This document shows, one piece after another, positions 6,935 to 7,811 of a stretch of DNA of 7,811 nt. This stretch comes from an uncultured Litorilinea sp. (GTDB lineage: Bacteria; Chloroflexota; Anaerolineae; Caldilineales; Caldilineaceae), in assembly GCA_937922105.1 (NCBI GenBank), contig CAKZVN010000175.1, forward strand, positions 1 to 7,811. The letters are read 5' to 3'. A program made the position numbers and the translations under genes. Positions within the stretch are counted from its first letter, which is position 1. Each line of letters starts with the position of its first letter. The notes beneath the pieces were generated by a model that was given only the letters and a program-made list of their open reading frames with translations, had not been told where the DNA came from and did no database searches.

Positions 6935-7810
6935 ATGTTTACGCGTGAACTTTTGGGACTCTTTCCGCGCAAACGCATCCGCGCCGTTGACGGCATGGCG
7001 GTCACGGCGGAGGTGTGGGAGGAGGCGCATGAATACCATCGCCTGCTCAGCCGCTTCCATGCGCTCTTGCAACATGGCGCGGGGATTGTGGCGGGGTTGG
7101 AGGTGATCGCAGGGGAGCCGGCGGACAGCACCGTCTATGTCTTGCCTGGTGTGGCGGTGGACCCCATCGGGCAGATCATCGTGATCCCGGAGCCGCGTAC
7201 TTATGATCTGGGACCGACGGGCGGCACGTTCTATCTGGTCGCCACCTATCATGAGAGCCGCCCCCAGGGAGAAGGGAGTCGCATCCAGGAAGATGCCCCT
7301 CTTTATGTGCGGTCGCAGTATACGTTGGAGGCTGTGGCGGAATTGCCGGCTACGCCCCATGTGGAACTGGCGCGCATCCGCCGGCGCGAGACCGGCGCTC
7401 CGATCGTCAACGCGACAGACCCGGACCATCCGCGCGCCGGCGAGATTGACTTGCGCTTCCGGCGTTCTATCGGCGCGCCCCAGACGCCTATCCTGGCGGT
7501 GGGGGTGGTCACCTTGCGCGGGGCCGAGGGCACGCGCCATGGCGAAGGGATGGCTGCGGTCGCGGCCGCCTTGCGCCAGACAGGCGTCGCCCAGGCGTGG
7601 GTAGACCGCGGTCTGACCCTGAGCAGCGACTTGGCGCGCTATGACGCGCTCTATGTGGTGGGCAGCGCCGCACTCCAGTTCAGCCAAGACGAGATGAAGG
7701 CGCTCTATGCCTATTGGCAACAAGGCGGCACGATCATCTATGAGAGTTGCCGCCGCAACTATTCGCAAGGTAACCCGCCGGCGGATACCATTGTCAACGA
7801 GTTGCTGTAG
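6935..7810 (+). CDS. CIS-associated two-domain protein: baseplate-type N-terminal region plus DUF4159-like domain, ends early
   Basis: This 291-residue protein is of unclear function. Residues about 1-110 (ELLGLFPRKRIRAVDGMAVTA, HGAGIVAGLEV, VLPGVAVDPIGQIIVIPEP) resemble an N-terminal region recurring in proteins beside phage-tail-like genes, with the GIVxGLEV and PGxAxDPxG pattern. Residues about 185-291 resemble DUF4159, a glutamine-amidotransferase-like fold: ILAVGVVTL, a helix, LSSDLARYDALYVVG, LQFSQDEMKALYAYWQQGG and TIIYESC. No catalytic Cys-His-Glu triad is evident, though Cys272 follows the GG-turn. The family usually continues well past this point, yet a TAG at 7808-7810 ends the frame one base before the window edge. 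The start at 6935 has AAGGAG at 6924-6929, five bases upstream. Whether the end is natural, a nonsense mutation or a sequencing error cannot be told here. Confidence 0.75.
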   Translation: MFTRELLGLFPRKRIRAVDGMAVTAEVWEEAHEYHRLLSRFHALLQHGAGIVAGLEVIAGEPADSTVYVLPGVAVDPIGQIIVIPEPRTYDLGPTGGTFYLVATYHESRPQGEGSRIQEDAPLYVRSQYTLEAVAELPATPHVELARIRRRETGAPIVNATDPDHPRAGEIDLRFRRSIGAPQTPILAVGVVTLRGAEGTRHGEGMAAVAAALRQTGVAQAWVDRGLTLSSDLARYDALYVVGSAALQFSQDEMKALYAYWQQGGTIIYESCRRNYSQGNPPADTIVNELL

Positions 7811-7811
7811 T

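Noticed and set aside
6908..7768. 286-residue minus-strand open frame opposite the last gene
   Set aside because: The plus-strand gene has a good ribosome binding site and recognisable domains; the antisense frame has neither.
1..7811. CRISPR array, tRNA, rRNA or transposase gene
   Set aside because: No regularly spaced direct repeats, no tRNA-like or rRNA-like sequence and no transposase motif were seen on either strand.

Overview
The window is a compact single-strand (+) block of baseplate and spike genes from a contractile injection system (CIS), the phage-tail-like machines of the extracellular (eCIS: Afp, PVC, MAC-like) or phage type. Seven genes follow one another: a LysM-bearing tube/baseplate adaptor (37-723), a VgrG-type spike (736-2583), a PAAR spike tip (2767-3060), a gp25-type wedge protein (3103-3513), a baseplate J/gp6-type wedge protein (3517-5628), a tail protein I/gp7-like protein with an extra N-terminal domain (5625-6836), and a two-part protein joining a baseplate-associated N-terminal region to a DUF4159-like domain (6935-7810). 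Sheath, inner tube, AAA+ ATPase, tape measure and cargo genes are not in the window and would be expected on either side.

The DNA is GC-rich (about 60% by eye) and every gene has a good purine-rich ribosome binding site 5-7 bases before its ATG, except the tail protein I gene, which overlaps its predecessor as ATGA. Gaps are very short inside the operon. The exceptions are 183 bases between the VgrG and PAAR genes and 98 bases before the last gene. The first holds a complete imperfect palindromic repeat beginning GTCAT and ending ATGAC. The second holds what looks like a broken half of the same element. Dispersed elements of this style, together with the gene order and protein character, would fit a Chloroflexota (Anaerolineae-like) genome, but this is a weak inference; other high-GC environmental bacteria are possible.

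How the parts work together, from family knowledge: the LysM protein joins the inner tube to the baseplate hub. The VgrG trimer forms the hub and piercing needle, and PAAR sharpens its tip. gp25 links sheath to wedge, and the J and tail protein I proteins build the wedges that trigger contraction. None of the spike genes carries a toxin extension, so cargo is probably loaded in the tube lumen or encoded elsewhere.

The least ordinary parts are the last two genes. The tail protein I homologue carries about 200 additional N-terminal residues resembling a secreted-type beta-sandwich. The last gene fuses a baseplate-associated region to a DUF4159-like (glutamine-amidotransferase-like fold) domain that stops soon after its GG-turn, where the family usually continues.
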